From Treponema sp. (GTDB lineage: Bacteria > Spirochaetota > Spirochaetia > Treponematales > Treponemataceae), in contig JAFTEK010000299.1 of NCBI GenBank assembly GCA_017453705.1, positions 1-5,959 of the forward strand: a stretch of 5,959 nt of DNA, in the 5' to 3' direction. The notes beneath the pieces are model-generated. The model made no database searches. It had not been told where the DNA came from and worked only from the letters and a program-made list of their open reading frames with translations. Positions 1 to 5,499 of the stretch are shown here, piece after piece (positions within the stretch are counted from its first letter, which is position 1; each line of letters begins with the position of its first letter). Both the position numbers and the translations under genes were made by a program.

Positions 1-38
1 GGCAAAAACAAGGGCTGGTGGTCTGTGTACCCGGAACA

Positions 39-1109
39 TCACAGGGATGAGAGCAGCTGCTTGACCTCCGAGCTTTTGTAGTCGGGGTTCTTCTTCTGCA
101 GGTAGCCCAGATAGTCCTTGGCGGCATTCGTGTCCTTGAGCGTAATGCAGACCTTTGCAAGCTCAAAGTAGGCATCCCAGTTGTTCTTGTCGGCGGCTAT
201 GACATCCTGATAGGTCGATTTGGCCTTGTCATAGTTGCCTGCGGACGCATAGGCCTTTGCAAGGTTCTCGCGGACGGTGTTGTCCTTTGGGCTGATTTTC
301 AGCGCGGTCTGGTAATATTTCACCGCATTGTCATAGTCCGCCTTCTGCCTGTATGCGTTGCCAAGATTGTTGTTGACCTCGAAGTTACTGCTCTCAAGCG
401 AATAGGCCTTCTGCAGGAAAGTCAGCGCGGAGTCCGCATCTCCCGTCTCCAGGCTGAGTGCGCCGATGTTGGTCAGAGCCTTTACGTTCTTGGGGTCGGC
501 CGCAAGGACTTCCTTGTAGAGGGTGAGTGCCTTGGTCTTGTCCCAGGTCTGCTCGCACATGAGGGCATAGTTGTAGGTTATGTTGGTCTGCACCTGCTGG
601 ACAGCCCCACCTTTGTTGTCGTATGCCTGCTTGGCATAAGAGAGCGCGCTGTCCTTCTTGCCCTGCGCATACATGACAGTGGACAGGTTGTAATATGTCA
701 CAGGATCCTTCTTGGCAGGATCCATGTAGGCCAGTGCCTTCTTGAAGCTCTCCTCGGCGGCGGTGTAGTTGCCAGCCGACGAATAGACAGAGCCAAGCTC
801 CTGATAGTTCTGTGAGGAGGAGGGATTGATGCGTATGGCCTGCTTGAACAGGTCGGCCGCCCCATTAAAATCGTTCTGCCTGACAAGGATTCTCGCGGCC
901 GCCAGATACGCCCTCTCGTAATTGGAGTCTATCTGGAAAGCCTTTCGGTATGCCGCCAGAGCCTGCTGAGTCCGGTTCAGTCTTTCGTTGACGAAGCCCA
1001 AGTTGTACTGGGCGGCTGCAAACGACGGGTTATACTTGACTGCGGACGTAAAAGAAGAACTTGCAGCCTCGTACTTTTTTTGCTGTGCCTGAGTCCGTCC
1101 CAGCTGATA
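39..1109 (-). pseudogene. TPR-array C-terminal part of the membrane-anchored repeat protein, cut off by an in-frame TAG
   Basis: This stretch continues the reading frame of the 700-aa ORF directly upstream, separated from it only by the TAG at 1110-1112. It encodes 356 residues and ends at TGA 39-41. Almost all of it is tandem 34-residue TPR units, about nine or ten, with the usual pattern of Leu/Gly near position 8, Ala at 20 and Pro near 32. Examples are YNLGFVNERLNRTQQALAAY, NYQELGSVYSSAGNYTAAEE and NNLGNAYRQKADYDNAVKYY. TPR arrays bind peptides or partner proteins, and here the array should lie in the periplasm at the end of the long helical stalk. A gene caller may report it as a separate 320-aa gene starting at 1001, but that start is TTG, lies inside a TPR helix and has no Shine-Dalgarno upstream. 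No ATG or GTG lies soon after the TAG, so re-initiation looks unlikely. Unless the TAG is read through or is a sequencing error, this part is not made. Confidence 0.8.
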
Positions 1110-1112
1110 CTA
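1110..1112 (-). other. In-frame TAG interrupting the TPR array
   Basis: On the minus strand the codons read AAC CCA AAT TAC TAG TAT CAG CTG GGA. The flanking residues NPNY and YQLG place the stop at position 4 of a TPR helix A. That position is usually Trp, Tyr or another large residue, and the next repeat has Gln there. TGG, TAC, TAT, CAG and TTG are each one substitution from TAG. The frame is unchanged on both sides, so this is a point nonsense change and not a frameshift. Confidence 0.9.
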
Positions 1113-3212
1113 GTAATTTGGGTTGGTAGGATCAGCTGCAACAGCTTTCTTAAGCTCCGCTTCGGCGGCTGCCCAGTTCTTGGAATCAAAGGCATCCATC
1201 GCCTTTATGTAATGAGACTCAGGATTGGACGAATCCTTGGCAAGGGAATCATTGGCATAACCCAGAGCCTGCTGCATAAGCTTCTTCTTCTGTGCAGAAT
1301 CCTGTGTATTCTGCGAGGCATCGTATAGGGCGGAACTCATCTCACCCATCTTGTCAGCATAGAATTCCTTGTCATTAGCCGGAAGCATGGACTTGGCCTT
1401 GGCAAAGTGCTTCATAGCCTCATCCACATCGCCTGAGTTAAGTGCGGCCTTGCCTTTTGCTATCTCATCGTTGATGTCCTTTATGAGCTTAGCCGCAGCC
1501 GCACTCTCAGCAGCCTTACGAGCTTCCTCTTCCTTACGCTTCTTCTCCTCAGCGGCCCTCTGCTTGGCCTCGGCCTCCTGCCTCTGCTTCTCCTCCGCCT
1601 CGGCGGCACGGCGGGCTTCCTCAGCCTCCTTCTGGGCACGCACAAGGTCATTCATAGCCTGTACGTTCTTGCGGTTCTCCTCAGTCTGCTTTGCCAGCTG
1701 ATCCTTGAGAGCCTGGGTGCTCTTGGCATTCTCCGCATTCTGGCGGGCAAGCTCATCTCGGAGAGCCTGATTGCTCTTTGCACTTTCTGCCGTCTGTTTT
1801 GCCAGCTCATCCATGAGAGCCTGGTTGCTTTTTGCGCTCTCGGCGGTCTGGCGGGCAAGCTCATCTCGGAGAGCCTGATTTGTCCTGACGCTCTCCTCGG
1901 TCTGGCGGGCAAGCTCCCCCTTCAATGCGTCTATAGTTGCCTGCATCGCGTCCGACATGGAAGATGAAGAGTCAGCACCATTCATGCCCGCAAGTCCTGC
2001 TGCTCCTGCGGCAGGAACGGCGGTCACGCCAGGTTCGCCCGCCGAATGGAATTTGCCAGTGGAGTCGTAGTAGCCCACGCTTCCGTCAGGGCCGACAGCC
2101 GCAGGATGGTAGTTGCCCTGTGCATCATAGAAGCCTGCGGTTCCGCCTGTCCCAGCAAGACCGGCGGCTCCTGATGCGGGAACAGCCTTTACGCCAGGTT
2201 CATTAGCAGAATGGAATTTCCCGTCTGAACCATAATAACCGACAGTTCCGTCGGGACCTACAGCTACGGGGTGGTAATTTCCCTGCGCGTCATAGAAACC
2301 TGCAGTTCCACCGCCAGCTGCCCCTGGATAAGCCCCCTGCCCTGCTCCGGCGTAGGAAGTCGCACTGCTCATCTCATGGAAATTCCCCTCAGAATCATAA
2401 TAACCCTTCTTACCGCCAGGCCCTGTCGTAACAGCGTGGAAGTTCCCCTCCGAGTCATAGAATCCTGTCTCACCGCCAGGACCTATGGAGGCAGGATGAA
2501 AGTTGCCCTGCTCATCATAGAAGCCTGACGTGCCCCCTAAGGCCATGGACTGCCTGCTCAATGAAGCCACCTGGTCAAATATGGATGAGACTGCCTCGTC
2601 ACCGGGGTCATCAATCATGAGGTCATTCAAAAGTGACAGAGCCTTGTCATACAGACCTGCTTCTATATATTTCTGGACAAGCTTAAGTGTATTCTCCCTT
2701 TTTTTTGCAAGCTCCCCAGGGCTAAGCCTTGACTGCCCGGCAGAAGAAGAAATATTCCTTGCAAGAAAAACGCCCCCTGCCACACCTCCAAGCCCCAGAA
2801 GCAAAGCCAGAAGGACAAAGAGCCAGACAGGAGACCTCTTTTTTTTCTCATCATACCCATCCCTCCCGGCATTAGCAGTAAAAGGACTTTCACTTGAGAT
2901 TGAGCTTGTGCTGGAGACTGAGGAAGAAGCCACCTTTGTCTCCTGAACAGAGGCAGAGACTTCAGCCGCCTTCTTGGGAGCGGGCTCCTCTGCCTTGTAT
3001 CCGGCGGAGGCAGAATTGTTGGCTGAAAGGCTTGCGAGCCATTCACGCGCGGACTGGCTGGATGATAACTGAGAAGAGATATCAGTCTCAGCCGGTTCCG
3101 GCTCCGGCTTCAGGTCATAAGCTGACGGCAAATCAGATGTACGCTTTTCCTCCGCGATGCGGGCAAATTTCATTAGATAGGATTCTTCCGGCTTATTAAC
3201 ATCGTTTGTCAT
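1110..3212 (-). CDS. Membrane-anchored multi-repeat protein (GYYD/H repeats, coiled coil, TPR), truncated by a nonsense codon
   Basis: The 700-aa product has these parts in order. Residues 1-125 are a Ser/Glu/Pro-rich, probably disordered head with no signal peptide. Residues 129-151 form one transmembrane helix after DEKKKR, so the head should be cytoplasmic and the rest periplasmic. Residues 165-221 are a short TPR-like helical pair. Residues 230-389 hold seven Gly-aromatic-Tyr-Asp...Gly-Asn/Lys-aromatic-His repeats. Residues 430-519 are five 18-residue helical repeats. Residues 528-574 are a Lys/Glu/Arg/Ala charged helix like that of TolA. Residues 575-700 begin the TPR array. The ATG at 3212 follows a strong GGGAGGGG site, 17 nt after the preceding gene's stop, so the two genes are probably one operon. 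The ORF ends inside the first helix of a TPR, which is not a natural boundary; the same frame continues to 39, giving about 1057 aa if restored. I recognise no named family for the whole protein. A structural or scaffolding envelope role is inference. Confidence 0.85.
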   Translation of the reverse strand: MTNDVNKPEESYLMKFARIAEEKRTSDLPSAYDLKPEPEPAETDISSQLSSSQSAREWLASLSANNSASAGYKAEEPAPKKAAEVSASVQETKVASSSVSSTSSISSESPFTANAGRDGYDEKKKRSPVWLFVLLALLLGLGGVAGGVFLARNISSSAGQSRLSPGELAKKRENTLKLVQKYIEAGLYDKALSLLNDLMIDDPGDEAVSSIFDQVASLSRQSMALGGTSGFYDEQGNFHPASIGPGGETGFYDSEGNFHAVTTGPGGKKGYYDSEGNFHEMSSATSYAGAGQGAYPGAAGGGTAGFYDAQGNYHPVAVGPDGTVGYYGSDGKFHSANEPGVKAVPASGAAGLAGTGGTAGFYDAQGNYHPAAVGPDGSVGYYDSTGKFHSAGEPGVTAVPAAGAAGLAGMNGADSSSSMSDAMQATIDALKGELARQTEESVRTNQALRDELARQTAESAKSNQALMDELAKQTAESAKSNQALRDELARQNAENAKSTQALKDQLAKQTEENRKNVQAMNDLVRAQKEAEEARRAAEAEEKQRQEAEAKQRAAEEKKRKEEEARKAAESAAAAKLIKDINDEIAKGKAALNSGDVDEAMKHFAKAKSMLPANDKEFYADKMGEMSSALYDASQNTQDSAQKKKLMQQALGYANDSLAKDSSNPESHYIKAMDAFDSKNWAAAEAELKKAVAADPTNPNY
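1491..1631 (-). other. Charged TolA-like helix segment
   Basis: Residues 528-574 of the large protein are almost entirely Lys, Glu, Arg, Ala and Gln (for example EEARRAAEAEEKQRQEAEAK), with no Pro or Gly. Such sequences form long single or coiled helices that act as spacers across the periplasm, as in TolA. The segment continues the 18-residue repeats and joins them to the TPR array. The upstream 252-aa protein ends in a helix of very similar composition. Confidence 0.7.
1656..1925 (-). repeat. Five tandem 54-bp units encoding an 18-residue helical repeat
   Basis: Residues 430-519 are five consecutive 18-residue units, with no spacers, of the form L-R-D-E-L-A-R-Q-T-A-E-S-A-K-S-N-Q-A. Copies start at residues 430, 448, 466, 484 and 502. 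Copies 2 and 3 differ at only two residues; copies 1, 4 and 5 are more diverged. Eighteen residues equal five helical turns, or one heptad plus one hendecad, so a nearly straight coiled coil is expected. The DNA copies resemble each other closely enough to suggest expansion by slippage or unequal recombination. Confidence 0.85.
1980..2309 (-). repeat. Tandem duplication of a 165-bp (55-residue) unit
   Basis: Residues 302-356 (bases 2145-2309) and 357-411 (bases 1980-2144) are two adjacent 55-residue copies. Each begins GTAGFYDAQGNYHP, carries two GYYD/H motifs and ends in an Ala/Gly/Pro-rich linker of the form EPGV-AVPA-GAAGLAG. The copies differ at few positions, which points to a fairly recent in-frame duplication inside the older 20-residue repeat array. 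Confidence 0.85.
2046..2525 (-). repeat. Seven-copy GYYDxxGNFH repeat region
   Basis: Seven copies of the decapeptide pattern G-[FY]-Y-[DG]-x-x-G-[NK]-[FY]-H start at residues 230, 250, 270, 305, 325, 360 and 380 of the large protein. The spacing is 20 residues in four intervals and 35 in two, where an Ala/Gly linker is inserted. Most 20-residue units run into a G-P-[GD]-G turn. The fifth copy has Gly in place of the Asp. Gly, Asn-Gly and paired aromatic residues suggest short beta hairpins, reminiscent in length and composition of the 20-residue choline/cell-wall-binding repeats of Gram-positive bacteria. I do not recognise a named family. Confidence 0.8.
2760..2828 (-). other. Transmembrane helix of the large repeat protein
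   Basis: Residues 129-151 (VWLFVLLALLLGLGGVAGGV followed by FLA) are uninterrupted hydrophobic or small residues, preceded directly by DEKKKRSP. The positive-inside rule places the 125-residue N-terminal head in the cytoplasm and the remainder outside the inner membrane. The glycine-rich centre (GLGGVAGG) could allow close helix packing. Confidence 0.85.
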
Positions 3213-3214
3213 AT

Positions 3215-3222
3215 CCCCTCCC
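3215..3222 (-). promoter_or_regulatory. Strong ribosome binding site of the large repeat protein
   Basis: The minus strand reads GGGAGGGGAT then ATG at 3212. The GGAGG core lies 4 nt from the start codon and within the 17-nt gap after the TAA of the upstream gene (3230-3232). This fixes the start codon and supports translation from a shared transcript. Confidence 0.8.
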
Positions 3223-3229
3223 GATAGCG

Positions 3230-3988
3230 TTACTCCAGCTCCGACTCGTATCCGTAGTCAACCGTGCCCTCGGCACCGGCGGACATATTCTCTGACGCGG
3301 CATCCTGCAGGGACGAGGCCACGTCCTCCAAAAGCTTCTTACGGCGGGCCGCCTCCTCCTGCTCAAGCCTGGCCCTCTCAGCCGCCACCCGCTTCTCCTC
3401 TTCCTTCTGCTTACGCTCCTGCTCCACACGTATAGCCTCAGCCTTCTCCTCGTTCTCCATCTGCTGGGTGAGCATGCTTATTATCGTCTTTATAGCGTTT
3501 CCCTGCGGAGTCTCAGGCTCCAGATCCAGATAGTTCACATAATCCGCCTTGCTTTCCGCATATCTGCCGGCCTTAAGCCTGGTGTTGGCCCTGTTTAGCA
3601 CCGGCGCGGCATACGAAGAGTCCGCGGCAATGGCTATGGAATACCACTTATCGGCCTCGGAGTAATTCCCCATCGCAAAGGCTATATTGCCCGCATCAAA
3701 AGCCAACAGCTTCTTGTTTGTGCCCGGCGCGTCCATCCCACGCTCAAGCACAGCCAGCCCCTTCTCATATTCCTTCTGCTGCTGGTAGCAGAGCGCTAGA
3801 TAGACATAAGCCTTGGGGTTCTCACCGGAGGCCACGGCCTGCTCCAGAAGGGGAACAGCCTCTGCGAATTTGCCAGTCCTAAAAAGCTCCTCCCCGCTAG
3901 AAAAGGCAGAAGACTGAGCCCCTGCGACAAGACAAACAGCCATTGCCAAAGGAAGCAAAACAAACCTTCTCAAACCAACCCGCACCAT
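3230..3988 (-). CDS. Exported TPR protein with a charged C-terminal helix
   Basis: The 252-aa product starts with a typical signal peptide: positive VRVGLRR, a hydrophobic core, and VAGA before Gln25 as a likely signal peptidase I site. Cys19 lies in AMAVC, which is not a good lipobox, so a lipoprotein is less likely. Residues 26-159 hold about four TPR units (for example GEELFRTGKFAEAVPLLEQA and AGNIAFAMGNYSEADKWYSI). Residues 178-222 are a long Glu/Lys/Arg/Ala helix, followed by an acidic tail ending ESELE. The start at 3988 has a GGAGG 7 nt upstream. It is the first gene of the leftward unit, and its stop is 17 nt before the large membrane-anchored TPR protein. The charged helix resembles one in that neighbour, so the two may form a periplasmic complex; this is inference. 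No enzymatic motif is visible. Confidence 0.9.
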   Translation of the reverse strand: MVRVGLRRFVLLPLAMAVCLVAGAQSSAFSSGEELFRTGKFAEAVPLLEQAVASGENPKAYVYLALCYQQQKEYEKGLAVLERGMDAPGTNKKLLAFDAGNIAFAMGNYSEADKWYSIAIAADSSYAAPVLNRANTRLKAGRYAESKADYVNYLDLEPETPQGNAIKTIISMLTQQMENEEKAEAIRVEQERKQKEEEKRVAAERARLEQEEAARRKKLLEDVASSLQDAASENMSAGAEGTVDYGYESELE

Positions 3989-3995
3989 CGCACCG

Positions 3996-4000
3996 CCTCC
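3996..4000 (-). promoter_or_regulatory. Ribosome binding site of the exported TPR gene
   Basis: The minus strand reads ACGGAGGCGGTGCG then ATG at 3988. The GGAGG core is 7 nt from the start codon, which is near-ideal spacing and supports this start over internal alternatives. Confidence 0.75.
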
Positions 4001-4007
4001 GTAATCA

Positions 4008-4036
4008 TTGACATATTCTCATAAAAAAGTTAATCT
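4008..4036 (+). promoter_or_regulatory. Candidate sigma70-type promoter for the rightward unit
   Basis: A perfect TTGACA (4008-4013) is followed after exactly 17 nt by TAATCT (4031-4036), which keeps the three most conserved -10 positions (first T, second A, last T). Transcription would begin near 4043 and leave an untranslated leader of about 79 nt before the ATG at 4122. The spacer is A/T-rich. No experimental support is available. Confidence 0.45.
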
Positions 4037-4041
4037 TTCAA
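4013..4041 (-). promoter_or_regulatory. Weak candidate promoter for the leftward unit
   Basis: On the minus strand TTGAAA (4041-4036) is followed after 17 nt by GAATAT (4018-4013), which matches the -10 consensus at only three positions. It lies on top of the rightward promoter candidate, so the two units would share, and perhaps compete for, the same polymerase site. It is offered because the leftward unit must start in this gap and nothing better is visible. Confidence 0.25.
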
Positions 4042-4048
4042 CAGCTAT

Positions 4049-4060
4049 TTACTAAAGTAA
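4049..4060. promoter_or_regulatory. Small palindrome in the divergent intergenic region
   Basis: TTACTAAAGTAA has inverted arms TTACT/AGTAA around a 2-nt centre. It overlaps a second inverted repeat, CTAAA/TTTAG with a 4-nt loop, at 4052-4065. It lies just downstream of the expected rightward start site and upstream of the leftward promoter candidate, where an operator could act on both. In A/T-rich sequence such arms also occur by chance. Confidence 0.25.
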
Positions 4061-4102
4061 TTTAGTCTTTTGGGGTAACAGCCAAAATCAAGACAAATCA
4101 TC

Positions 4103-4109
4103 AAGGTGG
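4103..4109 (+). promoter_or_regulatory. Shine-Dalgarno-like site before the membrane TPR gene
   Basis: AAGGTGG matches AAGGAGG with one mismatch. It lies 3 nt before a possible TTG start at 4113 and 12 nt before the ATG at 4122. Neither spacing is ideal, and the site does not by itself decide between the two starts. Confidence 0.5.
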
Positions 4110-4121
4110 TTTTTGCTATTT

Positions 4122-5495
4122 ATGGACAATAACATAGTGACAGTGATTGCATTCGCTGTGGTCATCGCAATATTGGTCATTGTATGTTTCCTCATATTCA
4201 ATACATTCCTCACACCTAAGAAAATCGGCAGTATTCAGAAATTAATTAAGATGGGCAAGGCTCAGCAGGCACAGAAGGTCGCCAAGGCCATACTCACGAA
4301 AGATCCCCAGGACTACGTTGCACATTACTGGCTTGGAGAGGCTTACATGGCGGAGAACAAGAGCGAGCTTGCCTTCATGGAATTCAAATCCGTAGCCAAG
4401 CACATGGTCTTTGACGGCTCCATCCCGGAGGTTTCCTTCAGAAGACAGCTTGCCAAGCTATATGCCAAGTACAACGAAAACGATAACGCGCTAAAGGAAT
4501 ACCTGCTCTTGACAAAGCAGGATCCAAAGAACCCCGATAACTACCTGGAAGCAGGAAGGCTTTTTGAGGAGAATAACGACCATGCAGCCGCCATGGGTTC
4601 TTACCAAAAGGTCATTCAACTGGCACCCCGCAATGCCAAGGCATACGCTGCCCTGTCAAACCTCTATGTCCACACCAAGCAGTTCGCCGATGCTAAGAAG
4701 GCTATAGACACTGCGATAAAGCTCGCCCCAGAAGCACCGTCAAATTACTATTATCTGGGCAAGATACTAAAGGAAACCAGCGACTATCCGGGAGCTGTCA
4801 AGGCCTTCGAAAAAGGACAGAGGGATCCGGAGTTCAGGCAGAGGGCGCAGATAGAAAAAGGAAACTGCTATATGCTTGCGGGTCAGCTGGACAAGGCGAC
4901 GGCGGAATTCGAAAATGCCGTGCGCAACGCAAAGAATGATAGCAGCCAGGAAACCCTCTATGCCCGATATTTCCTCGCTGACTGCTACGAGAAGAACCAT
5001 AAAATCGAAGAAGCTCTTGAGCAGTGGACGGAGATTTCCAAGAAAAACCCCAAGTTCCGAGATGTTCCAACAAAAATGAACCAGTACAAGGATGTGCAGA
5101 CAAACGACAGCATGAAGGAATACTTGACGGCCACGCCTCAGGGCTTTCTTGAGATTGCAAAGAAAGCTGCAAAGACAGGCTTCAACTTGGTCTCGATGAA
5201 CATAGAGAGTACCAAGTACGGCTGCTTGATGCTGGCCACGGAGGAATCCTCGGAAAGCTGGAAGAACGCCCGCAAGCAGATATGGCTGGTTCAGTTCTAC
5301 AGGACCAGCAAGCCGATAGAGGAAGCCGCAGTGCAGAAAGTCGCTGACGTAATAAAGGAAAAGAAATACTACAAGGCCGTCATTTTCTCCTCCGCCGGAT
5401 TCGAAATCGAGGCCGTGAACTTTGCAGAAAACCGCCCCATAGTCCTGGCAGGAAAAGAGATGGTGGAAAGCATACTCACCAGGGCTGGAATATAG
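4122..5495 (+). CDS. Membrane-anchored TPR protein with a degenerate Mrr-like nuclease-fold domain
   Basis: The product is 457 aa from ATG 4122, or 460 from an upstream TTG at 4113; I prefer the ATG. Residues 5-26 are a strongly hydrophobic anchor with few charges before it and TPKK after it, so the body should be cytoplasmic. Residues 35-320 are TPR-type helical repeats, clear at DNALKEYLLLTKQDPKNPDN, YAALSNLYVHTKQFADAKKA and NYYYLGKILKETSDYPGAVK. Residues 330-457 resemble the Mrr/REase-like domain: a strand ending IWLVQFYRTSKPI, a helix, KAVIFSSAGFEIEAVNFAEN, then RPIVLAGKEMVESIL. In active Mrr the matching strand carries Gln/Glu-x-Lys (as in IQAKRY) and an earlier Asp. Here the Lys position is Tyr393 and the earlier segment reads KYGCLML without the Asp. 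Cleavage activity is therefore unlikely, and a binding or regulatory role is more plausible. The next gene starts 4 nt after this TAG. Confidence 0.88.
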   Translation: MDNNIVTVIAFAVVIAILVIVCFLIFNTFLTPKKIGSIQKLIKMGKAQQAQKVAKAILTKDPQDYVAHYWLGEAYMAENKSELAFMEFKSVAKHMVFDGSIPEVSFRRQLAKLYAKYNENDNALKEYLLLTKQDPKNPDNYLEAGRLFEENNDHAAAMGSYQKVIQLAPRNAKAYAALSNLYVHTKQFADAKKAIDTAIKLAPEAPSNYYYLGKILKETSDYPGAVKAFEKGQRDPEFRQRAQIEKGNCYMLAGQLDKATAEFENAVRNAKNDSSQETLYARYFLADCYEKNHKIEEALEQWTEISKKNPKFRDVPTKMNQYKDVQTNDSMKEYLTATPQGFLEIAKKAAKTGFNLVSMNIESTKYGCLMLATEESSESWKNARKQIWLVQFYRTSKPIEEAAVQKVADVIKEKKYYKAVIFSSAGFEIEAVNFAENRPIVLAGKEMVESILTRAGI

Positions 5496-5499
5496 CAAG

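Noticed and set aside
1..38. Rho-independent terminator after the TGA of the leftward unit
   Set aside because: There is a T-rich run on the minus strand (GTTTTT), but I could not find a convincing GC-rich stem before it.
39..1001. A free-standing 320-aa TPR gene beginning at 1001
   Set aside because: The start is TTG inside a TPR helix, has no Shine-Dalgarno, and the frame is open further upstream through TPR sequence to the TAG at 1110-1112. It is better read as the tail of the interrupted gene.
1110..1112. Genome-wide reassignment of TAG to an amino acid
   Set aside because: The gene at 4122-5495 ends in TAG with a new gene starting 4 nt later, so TAG is used as a real stop here. Readthrough specific to this site cannot be excluded.
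1656..1925. CRISPR-like direct repeats
   Set aside because: The 54-bp units are contiguous without unique spacers and keep the reading frame, so they are protein-coding repeats.
1369..2946. Several plus-strand ORFs of 85-138 aa opposite the large repeat gene
   Set aside because: Their Ser/Ala/Leu- or Arg-rich, repetitive translations mirror the coding repeats of the minus-strand gene, and no ribosome binding sites or family motifs were noticed.
3914..3934. Lipoprotein signal in the exported TPR protein
   Set aside because: Cys19 is preceded by Met-Ala-Val, which lacks the small residue expected at -1 of a lipobox; an AGA signal peptidase I site follows. Relaxed spirochaete lipoboxes keep some doubt.
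4767..5498. A 243-aa minus-strand ORF opposite the Mrr-like gene
   Set aside because: The translation has no recognisable domain and is Leu/Cys/Phe/His-rich, as expected of an antisense shadow; the plus-strand frame has clear TPR and Mrr-like sequence.
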